Shown here: positions 46,662 to 58,519 of the stretch, one piece after another
How positions within the stretch are numbered: the stretch's first letter is position 1
Layout of the letters: every line of letters starts with the position of its first letter
The notes under the pieces: model-generated
What the model was told of the DNA's origin: nothing
What the model saw: the letters and a program-made list of their open reading frames with translations, nothing else
Database searches by the model: none
Program-made: the position numbers and the translations under genes
Origin: Hirudinaria manillensis
Taxonomy: Eukaryota > Annelida > Clitellata > Hirudinida > Hirudinidae
Length of the DNA: 64,000 nt
Direction of reading: 5' to 3'
Assembly (NCBI GenBank): GCA_034509925.1
Contig: CM067531.1
Span: 7,852,319 to 7,916,318 of the forward strand

Positions 46662-48653
46662 CATTGCTAAACTGTTGTAAATACTTTAAAGCAATCAAGT
46701 GGTCCTTAATCGAAGATATTGTCATACCACCGACTGCATCCATTTTCTAGCGCATTAAAAATTAGATATCATAAAAATATAAATACAATTACCTTATAAA
46801 TAGTACCAAATATAATAAACTAAATAATAGTTTCTAAAAATGTTAATAATAATGCAAGTTAAAAAGTATTATCAATATTGAATGCATTGCTATCGTCATC
46901 ATCACCATCATCATCATCGCAATCGTCATCATCATCTGACCTCTGGTGACCCTGGATATAGTGACGGGCAGCTGGTCTTCCCTTCCACCGTCCAATTCAA
47001 ACCCAAACCCTTTCGGGTTGTTTGACCTTTGATTGATTTTTATGACCTTTTCCTGGAGAACGCCCTGGAAATTATGAATATTCATACAATTCATGGTGAA
47101 CTGGTATTGGATGGGTATTCATGGTTGGGATACTAATCCGGGTTAAATGTCTAAAGGTGATGATTGGATAACGTCATCGTTATCGAGATCATCGTCGTCG
47201 TCGTCGTCATCATTGCCTGATCTATAAGCACTTAAAGGTACTTTTCTTTTACATTATCATCGTCGTTTATCGTCATCATCGCCGATGTTTTGTTTCGGAT
47301 TATGATAATGATACTTAAAAGTAACTTCTTACGAGAACTACTCCAAGTCACTCCGCGACGCCAAGTGTTGCGCAACAGTTCATTAGCATAATGAGATGAT
47401 AATTTATGCGAAGCTACGATCGAAAATAAGGATGTGGAGACATTAATCGAATTAAATGATTAAGTACTTTATTACTATTACTGTTGTTGTTGCTGTTGCT
47501 CTTATTAAAGGGATAGGCATCATCATCATCATCATCACAATTTTTGTTGTTGAAATCATTATGTGAATCGTACTGGATGTTGAAACCTGTTTGCTATTGT
47601 TGCCGTTGTTGTTGTTAGAACCTCGTTTCCATGGAAACGAATCGACAACGCGTTGCTGAGTTCTGACAGCGTCAGACGACGATGACGACGACGACGATGA
47701 TGATCAACTGTGACTAGGCACTCACGTTGTCTCCGGAGGAGCGGGTTCCCGTCGTCATGGAAACGGCGTCGTTCGGCGCACCTGACCCTAGAAGATGAAT
47801 CGCCCTCTGACTGGCGACGTCTCTCGGACGCCACGTCGATGACGTCGACGACACGGGCGGTGACGTTGACGATGACGACGACTGCGACTGGACGTGCCTG
47901 TGCTGCTGCTGCGGTTGTTGCGGTTGTTGCGGTTGCTGCGGTTGTTGTTGTTGGTAGACATCGTTGTCGTCGTAATCGTAGTCGTCGTCGTCCATCGATC
48001 GGAACTTGTTCCACTTCCGGTTTTTCAAGCTCCTGGATGGATGGAATAGAGTATAAAAGAGTCAGTCCGCATTTGTGAGGTTAATTTCCTTTGCACGGTA
48101 CAAGATAATAGCACTACCATTTGGGCCGGTTAGATCAAACGTTCGTGTAACTAAGCCAATTTATTTATTCATTCATCTCTCCATCAATTCATCCACCCAT
48201 TCATCCGTCCATCCATCCATCCATCCATCCATGCCTCCGTCCGTCCAATCCAATTGACTAACTTGCTCTTTGTAGCAATCACAGGCTCTTCAAGTTTCGA
48301 TGACGTCACCGCTGCGGCATCGTCGTCGTCGTCAAATCTGCGTCTCAGAGACGAGGCGGACTTTCGCCTGCTTTTCCAGCTCTTCAGGTCCTGTTGGTCA
48401 TTGGAGCGAAACCAATATTAATATTCATAGGTCGACACAGTTTGACGCCCTGTCACTGGATGATTGATTTTGAAATGCGACGACAATGATGCCAACGGCT
48501 GTCCCTAATGCTACTGATGATGGTGGTGGTGGTGATGGTGACGACGACTACGACGATGACGATGGTTGTGATGAGATAACCTTTTGCCATTCCTCCTTGC
48601 TGTCATCGAGATCGTCGTAGGACATAATTTCCTTCTTTAGAAATTCAAGTTGA
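41621..48653 (-). CDS. PDZ and coiled-coil protein resembling LMO7/LIMCH1 (5' end missing)
   Basis: Nine phase-compatible exons: 48653-48581, 48390-48263, 48032-47726, 47064-46941, 46192-46037, 45622-45540, 45281-45073, 44804-44602 and 44523-41621, giving 1394 codons with no start found. The first exons read QLEFLKKEIMSYDDLDDSKE and DLKSWKSRRKSASSLRRRFD, like the charged helix and KW(K)SRR box of LMO7/LIMCH1 proteins. A PDZ domain spans exons 4-5: PKGFGFELDGGREDQLPVTI, then GLKAADIVLHLNGVDVSKHY and DAVEKGIIELRIRRVK. Exon 3 has a Gln/Pro repeat (QQPQQPQQPQQ). The 2.9 kb last exon is polar and Ser/Asn-rich with a long coiled coil of LRE/EEE heptads at about 43050-43320. LMO7 and LIMCH1 end in a LIM domain; here a stop follows NHFAMGQRNY and no LIM cysteines are seen. 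The likely role is an actin or junction-associated scaffold, by inference. The family assignment is tentative. Confidence 0.7.
43050..43320 (-). other. coiled-coil segment of the PDZ protein
   Basis: Continuous heptad-rich sequence such as EEELQVQRLREQQEIEKKRL and VKEEEEVMRMREQRLKEE, with no Pro or Gly for about 85 residues. Expected to form a single long helix or coiled-coil dimer. Confidence 0.8.
46500..46662. repeat. ATC/GTC triplets and (AAT)n in PDZ gene intron
   Basis: A short (ATC/GTC) run at about 46495-46545 and an (AAT)12-type array at 46625-46661. Confidence 0.85.
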
Positions 48654-49254
48654 CTGAAAACATATCGAAAATTCAATCAATCAATCATTGATTGAGTCAA
48701 TCAACCGACTAATCAATTAAAGACCAACCGAACGAGCTTCAATTAATCAATTGATCAATCGATCAATCAAATGGCAATCGGATTGAATCTTGTAACTTTA
48801 TACAGACGGGTTGACGTTATCTCTCGGGTCTCTTCCCTAAAATCTGAAGAAAAAAAAACAATTATCATTTTAAAAAAAAAATTATTTTTACATAAAAATA
48901 TTAATCGCAGACTAGTGTCGGATTTCACAATTTATTTTTACGAAACGGCATCAACAGTGATGATGATGATGGTGATGATGACGACGATGACCGAGGTGAT
49001 TGCAAAAATTTGATTGGTATCTTGATTGATAAGATGACTAATTCTGCAAGGAAACAGCAATTCTCAAATGATGACGACGACTAAGGTGATGACGATGATG
49101 ACTAAGATGTCGTGGCTACTCTGACTCATTTGAATTAACCGATAAATGTGATTTTAAAAATCTCAACACGGTCAGAAAAGTATCCCTTTTAAAATAATAA
49201 TAATAATTAATCAAATCATTATCACTATCCATTCATCATAATAATCTCTTAATC

Positions 49255-49310
49255 ATTCATTCATTCATTCATTCATTCATTCATTCATTCCTTCATTCAT
49301 TCATTCTTCC
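49255..49310. repeat. (TTCA)n tetranucleotide repeat
   Basis: Twelve or so near-perfect ATTC units. Confidence 0.9.
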
Positions 49311-51299
49311 AATCAACCGACAAATTGACCAGCCGTCCGATCAACAAATCAATCAATCAATCAATCAATCACTTTCAATTGACACTCAATCGATCAAACA
49401 TCGTGTTGACAATGTCAGCTGATATCGGTTACGAAATAACCAGATTGGTGAAGACAAGTTATAAGTAGATGATTCCATTGGTGATGAGGACGACGATGAT
49501 GATGATGATGATGATGATTGTTGATCGAGGAATGTCACGATGACCTCATGTCATCATTGTGAATAATCCTAACGTTGCTATTAATAATATTAATATCATT
49601 TTATCATTCATAAAAGTTTTATGTTTTAATAATAATAATATTATTAATATGAATAAACTATTGCGATTTTAATGTAATTAAACCTTTTTTAAATCATTAA
49701 AACTCTCTAAAACGAAATTCATAAAGAATTTACCCCCTCGTTTCCAATGGCAAACGGCAGGAAAGAATGTCAACAAAACAGGAAAAACAATATCTTCCCC
49801 CTAGGCAACGTACAATTGGAAAAGCTCCAACGCAAATCAAGAAGAAAAAAATAATAATAAACGAAAATATGATCCGTCTTTCTCGTAGACTGTCGACTCT
49901 AAATCTCTCGACGTTGTTACACAAACTCCTAACGACTTACTGTGCCCGTTTAGGTGAAAGAACGGGTGCCAGATACAAAACACAGAACTACAGTCCCAAC
50001 TACTAACGCCGTCCTTACAGGTCGAACGAAATAAAGCAGAATGTAAAGAGAGACAGTGATTAGAGAGCCGAGAGGAGAGCCTTAATATTCAAATGAGGAT
50101 TATGCACAATGAGGTCGTGCATAAATTAGCTTAATCGCTGAACCACCATTGGTCGTCTGAGATTAATGACCCAGTTGGTAACGACGTCTTATTTGAAATC
50201 AACCAATTACGTTATTAATACCTGCGCTATTAATAGCATCAAAGCAGGTGTTGGAAAATACCCAGGTCTTCGTCGTTCTCACCTGTAGTGGCAAGAATTT
50301 ACCTATGCACTTGAGGCTTGTGACGTTCGGAGAATGTGCTTTTAGCGTTACCTGTGTTACCTGTGTACACGCAATTGTTTGCATTGTTGTGTTTGCCTTG
50401 CTTCTTCAATCCTACTCCTTGTCTTTGAGTTTGTTCCTTCGTCTGTCTCTAGGAGTATCACTGATTGTTTGCACGCATGTTTGACTACGTAGGCATTTCG
50501 AAACTTGTCACATCGGGCCTAATAAAGATTTGATTGGGTTAAGTGACGGCTCTGATTAAATTTGCAGACTTCGTAATCGTCATAAGCTCTTCTCTACCAC
50601 CTCGGCTACACTTACTGCAAACGCTTTGTGTCGCTCACATATCCGTCTCCCTCACGATGTTGCTGTGGTTGTTGTTATATAATCAAATTAAAAGCATGGG
50701 ATCAGCCCCTACATCCTTTGCGCAACACCGACTTAAACTATCGAGGGACAAATGTTATTCGGGCGATAATAGGAAACATTCCGCAATAGTACCTATTTTG
50801 ATAATCTGCGAGGCTTTGAATTTGTCACAAATGTTTCTCCTCTGGACACATCACCTCAAACAAAACAGAAAAAACTGACAATACAGCAAATTAAAAATTG
50901 TTTTTAAGTTACATTTTGAGATATTTTTCTATAAACTCCTAGGAGCAGTTGTTATTCTAAATGCGATGTTTTTTATTTTTATTTTTTTTTTTTGGTAAAT
51001 AGGCTTAAATCGGTGCCTAAGAGGACAAAATGGACTAGAAACAATCGTTTCTTGATGATGATAACGGTTCGCCATCATCGTAGTCGTCGTCGTCGTCATC
51101 GTCGTTATTATCATCATCATCACCATCAGGTGATAAAGTACGCTTGAATCGTGACTCCAGCATTGGATCTCTTTTAGAATTGCAAGTCTGATGACTATGA
51201 TGATGACGATGATGCGATTGTGGTGGTTATTGGTTGATTTAATATTAGTAATTGTTAGTATTATTGCTGTTATTATTATAGTTATTGTAGACTATTATT

Positions 51300-51303
51300 A
51301 CTC

Positions 51304-51341
<38 letters not shown>

Positions 51342-51343
51342 GC
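51300..51343. repeat. (ATT)n microsatellite
   Basis: About 13 ATT units within AT-rich DNA. Confidence 0.9.
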
Positions 51344-53713
51344 AATAATAATTCTGTTGAATATTAATATTATTGTAATAATTATAAATAATAATTATAT
51401 TATTTGCTTAGTTGTTATTAATTCTTGCTAATTTTTCAGCTTATAGGCACCGCTAAATCCATCAGTGTATCAGTGGATCGGTATAAAGTCTTACACCTCA
51501 GGTGAAAGAAGTTCCTTCTTCAGTATGGAGTACTGATTTATGATAATGTACCTGGTACTGATGATCACATACATTTGTACACTTAAAATATTCAAGAAAT
51601 AGACTGTCGAATATTAGTTACAAGCAAGTCAGACGTTCACAAACGCTAGTTGCAGACTTTAAAAGGTCAACAAGTGCAATGCATTCATTCTTTGACGTAG
51701 AATTAATTGTACTCTATTTCCATGATTACACTTATATTTGGTTCAAAATCGAGGCAAGTGCTACGAACAAGCAAACGAAGATCCGTGAAGACAACAACGA
51801 TAACAGCAAGAAAAACATCAATTTAGCGATAGGACAAACAAGATGCAAATACCTGCTAGAGTCTAGGCGAACAAGGATGCTGATATCTGTCTAAATTTCT
51901 GTCTGAATTTCAAAGAAGCCAGCATTCATGAACCAGATTTGACAACTTCGATGCTTTCAGAGAATTGCACGTCTTCTCGAAAGTTAAGGGACTGACTAAC
52001 AGGCGAGAAATGCAAAGTGAGTCAGCATTGCATTCTCAGATTCTAAACGCGTTCGATTCGAGAGCCTGCCATTGTTCAAAAACTTTCAGAGGTAATAGAC
52101 TCAAGTGAAGCCTTCTCGGGATACAAATCGTTGCTATGGAAACATTCTTGGGACAGGAATGGGTTTTGGGGGCGCAAAAGGGTACCTCTCTGCCCGTATC
52201 GCGATGCTTTCTTTTGGGTAGTTCACCGGATATTTTAAAATTAGAAATTGGTAATGAAATAACTTTTCTCGCCATGTCCTGAAGTTTGTTTTCTTTTTAA
52301 TAATTGAAAGTTCAGATCTAAATGAGACTAAATGGCCTACTTTGTTTCATAGTTCCCGAGTCATAGGTCAAGAGGTCAAAAGCCAGAAGTTTTAACTATC
52401 ACCTCGTGATTAGCTTTTTTGAAAAATAATTTTGATTAATTCGTTATCTTATCTCAACTAACGTTTATGTGATAATGAAATTTACCTCAAAAGGCGCTAT
52501 ACTCTCTCTTATATAATTGCGGAGTTTTAAACACGTATGCTACGTATTGCTACGTATTAAACATAAAGAACGTATGTAGGCGATGGAACGAAAAATATTG
52601 ACAAAGAATTCATTCCAAAAATGCTTGATCGATGCATATGAATCGTATATGAATTTCGTGTGAATTGTTGCGAACTGAATCTCCTGCAACAACCACTTGT
52701 AAATTCTAAAAGTATTTCATTGTATTATCGCTCAAAATAAATAAAAAAGAAACCAAACATTAGAAAAAATTAAAAAATATGAATCCATCTATACAAAATC
52801 ATGAATGAATAAAACATTTTGAGTAGATGGACGGGTGAATGAATGCATGCTCACAAATCTTGGCAATCAGCCAAGCACTGAAATAACAAAAAAAATATGA
52901 ATAGCTATGTCTAAATCGAAGCCAGAAAATTCTCACAGACCAAAAGAATTTTACAAACAAGGAAGGCCATTTTAACTGATCTGTGATTCCCAGAGGTTGA
53001 TTTGAAAAGTGGATTAACTTGAATCGGATGATTATGATAGTGATTATGACAATGGCGACGATAATAGTGATTATAATGTCAGATTAAGTATTCACAACGT
53101 ATCAGGATTAATAATATTGATTACTAGTCAAATATAATACATTAATAAATGTAATGTACGCAGTGCTATAATATATTAATAAATATAATATAAGCACTGC
53201 AATCAACCATTATATGGTTCGGTCATTTATTAATATAAAGCAACCATAAATATCCACAATATCACTATCATTGAAACTGTATCAGTAATTTATCAATTGT
53301 CTCAATATTTATAATTTATCAATTATTTCTCAATTAAAAATAATAATGTCAACAACGATTACAAAACTATAATCGTTTCTCTAAACACTTACTTTCTCAG
53401 TCGCTTTGGACCCGAGTCTTAAAGATTGATTACTTTTTGAAGAAATTTAACCTCCTCAGAACTTAACTTCATATTTTTCTTTTGAGCATTTACTTCTTTG
53501 TTCCTTCAAATCATATTTTTAAACTATGAAAGTTGTTAAAATTCTAAAAAAAAATTATTTTTAAATATAAAAAATTTAAACTTTGATGTTTCTTTTCTTT
53601 TAAATAAATTGTAAACAAATTTTTTCAAAAGAACGATAATTGGGATCAGCCGTAGACTATATAAATTGTATTAAAAACGGCTGATGGAAAGGCACATCAA
53701 TATTACTTCAAAG

Positions 53714-56370
53714 ATGGGTGAGGAGAACTGCCGAAATTAATAGACTTAAATATTTTCCGTTATGAATTTTTAATTTATTTACTAATTCGTGTCATATCTA
53801 GATATTCATGATCTTAACTCCGAGCTGTTAAAAAAAACAATCTTTTCGAGACGAACGTTGTTTTGAAATTTCAGATGCCAGGAAATATTGCATCAAGAGT
53901 TTAAAAAACACGCTGCTGGAGAGGGCAACAATAAATTTCGGCAGCATTTTCACTGAATTGTGTAAAAGAAAACATTAAATTCAATTAGTTTAATGTTAGC
54001 AAAATGTTTAACTATACCTAATACTTTCGATACGCCGAACAATATCGTACATATAAAGATATATATTATGTATATAGTTATATATACGTTATAGGCAATT
54101 GTGCATATATTTATTTATTTTTATAAATAAGCTCACAAGGTAATAAGCATTGGACTCAATGATTTTCCTTTGGTACAGCTAGAGTCGATCCACGGGCAGC
54201 TCCTGTAGTGACAGTCAATAATAAGATTAAACTCAAACCTTGGATATTCGAAAACGTCCTACATAAAAGTGGAGAGATGTGCTGGCCCATACAGTTGAAA
54301 TATTTAAAACCATGCTTGCACGCCATTAAAGCTCTACATTGGAAAAAAATAAATCTATTCCCGTACGAATTGACCGAGGAAGATCTGAAAGTGATAGCAG
54401 AATCTGGTTTCCCAGTCAGTAGTCTCTCCTTCTGCAGCGATTTGATAACCGACAAAGCAGTCGAGCATCTTGGAAAGCTGGCATCTTCTCTGGAGATCCT
54501 TGAGATTCATCCAATGGACTATGAGATGGACAACAAGGTCATTGATTATGTCACAAATCTGTCGTTAGACCACGATCTATTGTAAGTGATGCTTGTATTA
54601 AATTTGGGTTATGTTTGGGCTAAAGAATTATAATTACAAATGTTTTAAAACTGATTACGTTAACTACAACCTAGAGTCCAAAATTGTTAATAGCTATTTT
54701 TGGTTAATCGTAAATGGGAATTTTCTACAAGTCGAGTTAATATTAATCAAGACCATTTTAAACAATTTTCCAGTAGCGACAATGCAATTCCACTGTTTAG
54801 GAGTCGCTTATCACTACCCAAACTGAACAGACTGGTTGTCTATTGTAATGTCTTCGAGGCGGAACATTTTATACGATTCGACATCGAGTCTTGTTCAAGT
54901 ACTCTAGAAGTCCTGAAGCTGGAATACTTTCAAATGGACGATTGCATTGACAAAGAGATTGCAAAAAAGTTCATCAGATCCATTGGATGCCTGGCGAATC
55001 TCAAGATTCTCTCGCTCGGCCACTTTAACTTGGGCGAATACGCAGAAGAATGGGTTACTTCGCTGGCATCATTGAAAAGCTTGAAGTAGGTTTAAATGAA
55101 TACTTATTATTATTAATAAATGTTAGTAATTTACGTTAACTTAACTTTTACTAGGTCACTGAGTATGAGAGATATCGAATGCTTTTCGCTAAGTCGGCTC
55201 GAGATGAAGGCTCTACTGAAACAATTGCCGTCACTTAAAAATGTTGACCTGACTGGGACAATGTTTAAAGAGTGAGAAGTTATTTTATGCAATCTAACGT
55301 TATCATGTTTAAGTGGAGTTCGAGTATTATAACGAACAGAATCGTTAATATGGAGTATAATATCGTCTTCTAGAGAGATGGATTTTTGGCCTCCAACAGC
55401 TAAGCTCCTATTAATCTAATTAGTTTTATTCCAGCGCTAATGCTTTTGGCAAAATTGCAATAGCAAAAAATCCGAATCATTTTAGGATAAATATAATTTT
55501 AAACAAATTTTATCACAATATTAAAGTTACGAATGCAAATGGACGTGGAACACAAATTTGGACATTTTTCTAGAAGATTTTGAAAAGCCATCGATTCACC
55601 CAAGCAAAGTGAGCGGGAAAGCATCAGGAATATTACCTTTCCTGATTATTAATAATTACAATCTCATTTTGATAAATTTGATATCAATTAGTAAAAATTT
55701 AAAATATGAAAAGTCTTAAAATTGCGACATATTTTACAGCTAATTATCCATTACTCTGATAATAAGTAATTAAATAAGATCGTAGGTAGTCCATTTACAT
55801 AATGGATGTTATTAATATTGAGTATTACAATGTTACTATATTAAACATGTATATTGGCATCGTACATGTGAACATTGTATATATTAGTATTACCATTGAA
55901 AGTGTCCTTTTCTCCAGCATCCCGACATAATGACACGCAAGAAATTGGCCATTCAATTTTATAAATGCTACGATTTTCCTTGGAGAAATCCTAACTTGCC
56001 GTTAATCACCAAGAAAATCGTAGAAGCACTCAAAAGTCCGCAACCCATCCTGTCGTCTTCAGAATGGGAAGAATTTGAAATGGTAATTTAAACATTTTCT
56101 TCGACAAAATGTTAAAAATCGTTGGCGCAACGAGCTAGAATCATCGCATAAATTTAGTTATATAAGTCGCATTTAAAATATTATATGAGTATTGTTTAAT
56201 ATCAATAAATTATGACAACTTATTCTTTAAATTGTGCATTAAAACGGCAGTAAATTTATTTCAGAAATTTCTGTCTGCTGTGCAATGGGATCCAAATTGT
56301 CCTAGACTTCTATGGTTTGCTATTGAATGCTTTCAGATATTTTTTTTCTAAGTTTTAAGAACTGATGTGA

Positions 56371-56401
<31 letters not shown>

Positions 56402-57058
56402 ACTAACATAGTGGATGTTTATTAAAAGGGAAGTATCGAAATGCCGTGAGTGGAGTTGCAGTTTCAAGAGGTGAAAATAATTTTAACATTTTGTTTTCGA
56501 AATCATAGTTTTTTAATCTAGTTTATATTAATATAGTTTTATATAATATAGTTTTTTTAAATTATCAAGAATATATTTGTTTCAACTTATCAAGAGTGAT
56601 TCTTTAATTTCCAGGAAAGCTGGAAATTTGTTGCTCTACAACCTCCAGAACATGAAAAACAATCCGGTTACTTTTTACTATTTAATTTCATGTAATAATT
56701 ACAAAAAAAACATTACAAAAAAATCAGACAACAATTTGTTATAATAGGTTTTATAAAGAAGTTTGAATGAAAAGTAAACTTATTAAAATAATTATAAGTC
56801 ATTAATTATAAGATTTCACTACAATTTGTTTCTAATCCGTGACTAATGTAATCCTTTACAGAGTACCGATCGAGCGTTTTATACAATAATCGTGAACGAT
56901 TTGGTAAGGATTGCCAGATGTTTAAGATTTATTTGATTTTTATATTTTAAAATTTATCGTTTAACACCTAGATACTCCGTGACAAATTATGGAAAGAAAT
57001 GTCTAAAGACAAGCAGAGATCTCGCATGTGGCTTAAAATGTGCACGGATGATTTTTAA
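53714..57058 (+). CDS. unassigned leucine-rich-repeat protein, multi-exon
   Basis: I do not recognise a named orthologue. Phase-compatible exons: 53714-53717 (ATGG only, speculative), 53875-53961, 54179-54581, 54774-55085, 55155-55271, 55986-56082, 56265-56314, 56429-56470, 56615-56666, 56862-56903 and 56972-57058; total 430 aa with a stop at the end. The N-terminus reads DARKYCIKSLKNTLLERATI, loosely like the short F-box/VHL-box helices that precede LRRs in E3-ligase substrate receptors. The middle has irregular 25-30 residue LRRs: LKVIAESGFPVSSLSFCSDL, LASSLEILEIHPMDY, LPKLNRLVVYCNVF, STLEVLKLEYFQM, LANLKILSLGHFNL, SLKSLSMRDIECF and LPSLKNVDLTGTMF. The small exons after 55986 give a basic, Trp-containing tail ending WLKMCTDDF. 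The junction at exon 5/6 is uncertain: a stronger acceptor at 55918 would add only DIPT and stop, giving a shorter form. A function as a ubiquitin-ligase adaptor is only a guess. Confidence 0.6.
56370..56401. repeat. (GATT)n microsatellite
   Basis: Seven perfect GATT units just before a small LRR-gene exon at 56429. Confidence 0.9.
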
Positions 57059-58519
57059 AATTACATTTTAAAAAACATTTACATGCAAACCTTGAAAGTT
57101 TTCAAATTTGAAAAATAATAAAATTTTAAAAACTACATAATGGAACCACCAAATCACCGTCTTGTCGTCTCTACCCACTAGTGTCACTTTACCCATCCTT
57201 ATTTTATAAATTTCCCGAAAATTTCTGAGTGCGACCCACTTCGGATTATTATAATTGTAATCATAATTACTATTTTCAACTATCACTATTGCTATCAATG
57301 AAAGTTTTTGAAAAAATTCTAAGTGTCAAATTATACGAAAAAAACTTTGGTTCTGGTCTTTGCTTTTCAAGTGATAACGGTCGTACAAGCGTCGACATGA
57401 GCAATACAGTCGTAGTTTCATCAAATTGCAATTGAATTAAGTTAATCTATTCTGTGGAATAAAATCAGTGGCGGATCTAACGGGAAGGAGTATCGATGGC
57501 TTCAGTGTGATTCATAAAGAACCACATTTTTAAAGCCTGTGAATGATCCTGCCTCCCCCCCTTCCCGTTTAAATGTCCCCCCCCCCCCCCCAAGTCAACA
57601 TGACCAACCTGTAATCTTCCCATTCCTCCGGAGTCGAGGGTGAAGTCCCACGGTCTCAAGAATACCCGCACCCTCCCCTACAGGACTACCCCAACCACAA
57701 GATCAAGTCGAAAGTCAATTTCCACCCCCAAGAACGGTTACTTCTTTTAATTATGTATTCCACGCCAAAACGGGACACTGTGGTAGCTGTTTCATCTACT
57801 TAAGTAATCTTTGGTACGTGGCCTTTGTCTACATGAAGTTCGGTTTCGTTTTAAACGTTAGCTATAAGCTACACAGCAATTTATATTGCCTAATCCAATA
57901 TTAACGAGTAGTTGATTTAATGCAGAATTGCTCTTCCAGATTTATCTTAATTGGATTTTAGGACGCAGAAATTAAAAATTCATAAAATGAATTAGGAGTA
58001 ATTCTTGAAATTGTATTTTCATCAAGCAACATGTAATTAAATCAATGGCAAGACAATAGTAAAGTAAGCTTATTGCTTTATTAGGTATATAAAATTAATG
58101 CATTGCCGATAAAATCGCCCGAAACCTCCATCCAGCAACAATGAAAAACAAACTCAGACATCAATATGGTAACGTAACCTCACAAGATAAGCAAAATGGA
58201 AGGTTTGCCGATAATAGTTTAATAAGTGATGTCCAATGGTGATTGAAATTTTTTAAATGTACATTTAATTACAAAATGTTATTAAATATGAAAAACACAT
58301 TCAACTAATCCAATAGCTATAATCTCGTATCATGATTTACATTTTAAGCAGCTACAAAATCAAAAATTTGGTAATAAAACAGAAATTAAAAATTTGTTTT
58401 AAATATTATTTATTAAACGACTCAATTCTTTACAACTTGTCGTAATAGTTTTATACAAATTCATTGTTTGGATTTTGTTGTAAATATAATATTTCGTCCG
58501 TTTCGCCAATAGCATAGCT
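57059..58519. other. intergenic region between the LRR gene and p47
   Basis: Mostly AT-rich and unique. It includes a possible transposon terminus (57466-57720, listed separately) and the p47 promoter at the right end. No coding exon is supported. Confidence 0.5.
57466..57720. mobile_element. possible decayed transposon, CAGTGGCGGATCTA terminus
   Basis: CAGTGGCGGATCTA at 57466 resembles the CAGTGGCGGA-type ends common at DNA-transposon-derived repeats in many animals. It is followed by about 250 bp that is GC-richer than its surroundings and includes a 14-16 bp C run at about 57576. I did not find the matching inverted end, so the outer boundary is arbitrary. Confidence 0.3.

Larger units (their letters stand above)
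48654..53713. other. upstream region of the PDZ gene and LRR gene, divergent
   Basis: The missing 5' exon or exons of the PDZ gene (ending in phase 2) should lie here, but I could not identify them. Degenerate GAT/GAC triplets occur at 48510-48560, 48958-48990 and 49070-49105. A (TTCA)n array is at 49255-49305, (GAT)n at 49488-49520 and (ATT)n at 51300-51343. A minus-strand frame at 52036-52275 has no family resemblance. A small stem (GCAGTGCT / AGCACTGC) surrounds 53159-53200. Confidence 0.45.

Noticed and set aside
47559..48014. Minus-strand Arg/Val/Thr-rich frame of 151 codons
   Set aside because: Shadow frame of PDZ-gene exon 48032-47726, whose true frame carries the Gln/Pro repeat and ends at a good donor.
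52036..52275. Minus-strand frame of 79 codons, considered as a 5' exon of the PDZ gene
   Set aside because: It ends in a stop with no donor in phase 2 and shows no LMO7-like sequence.
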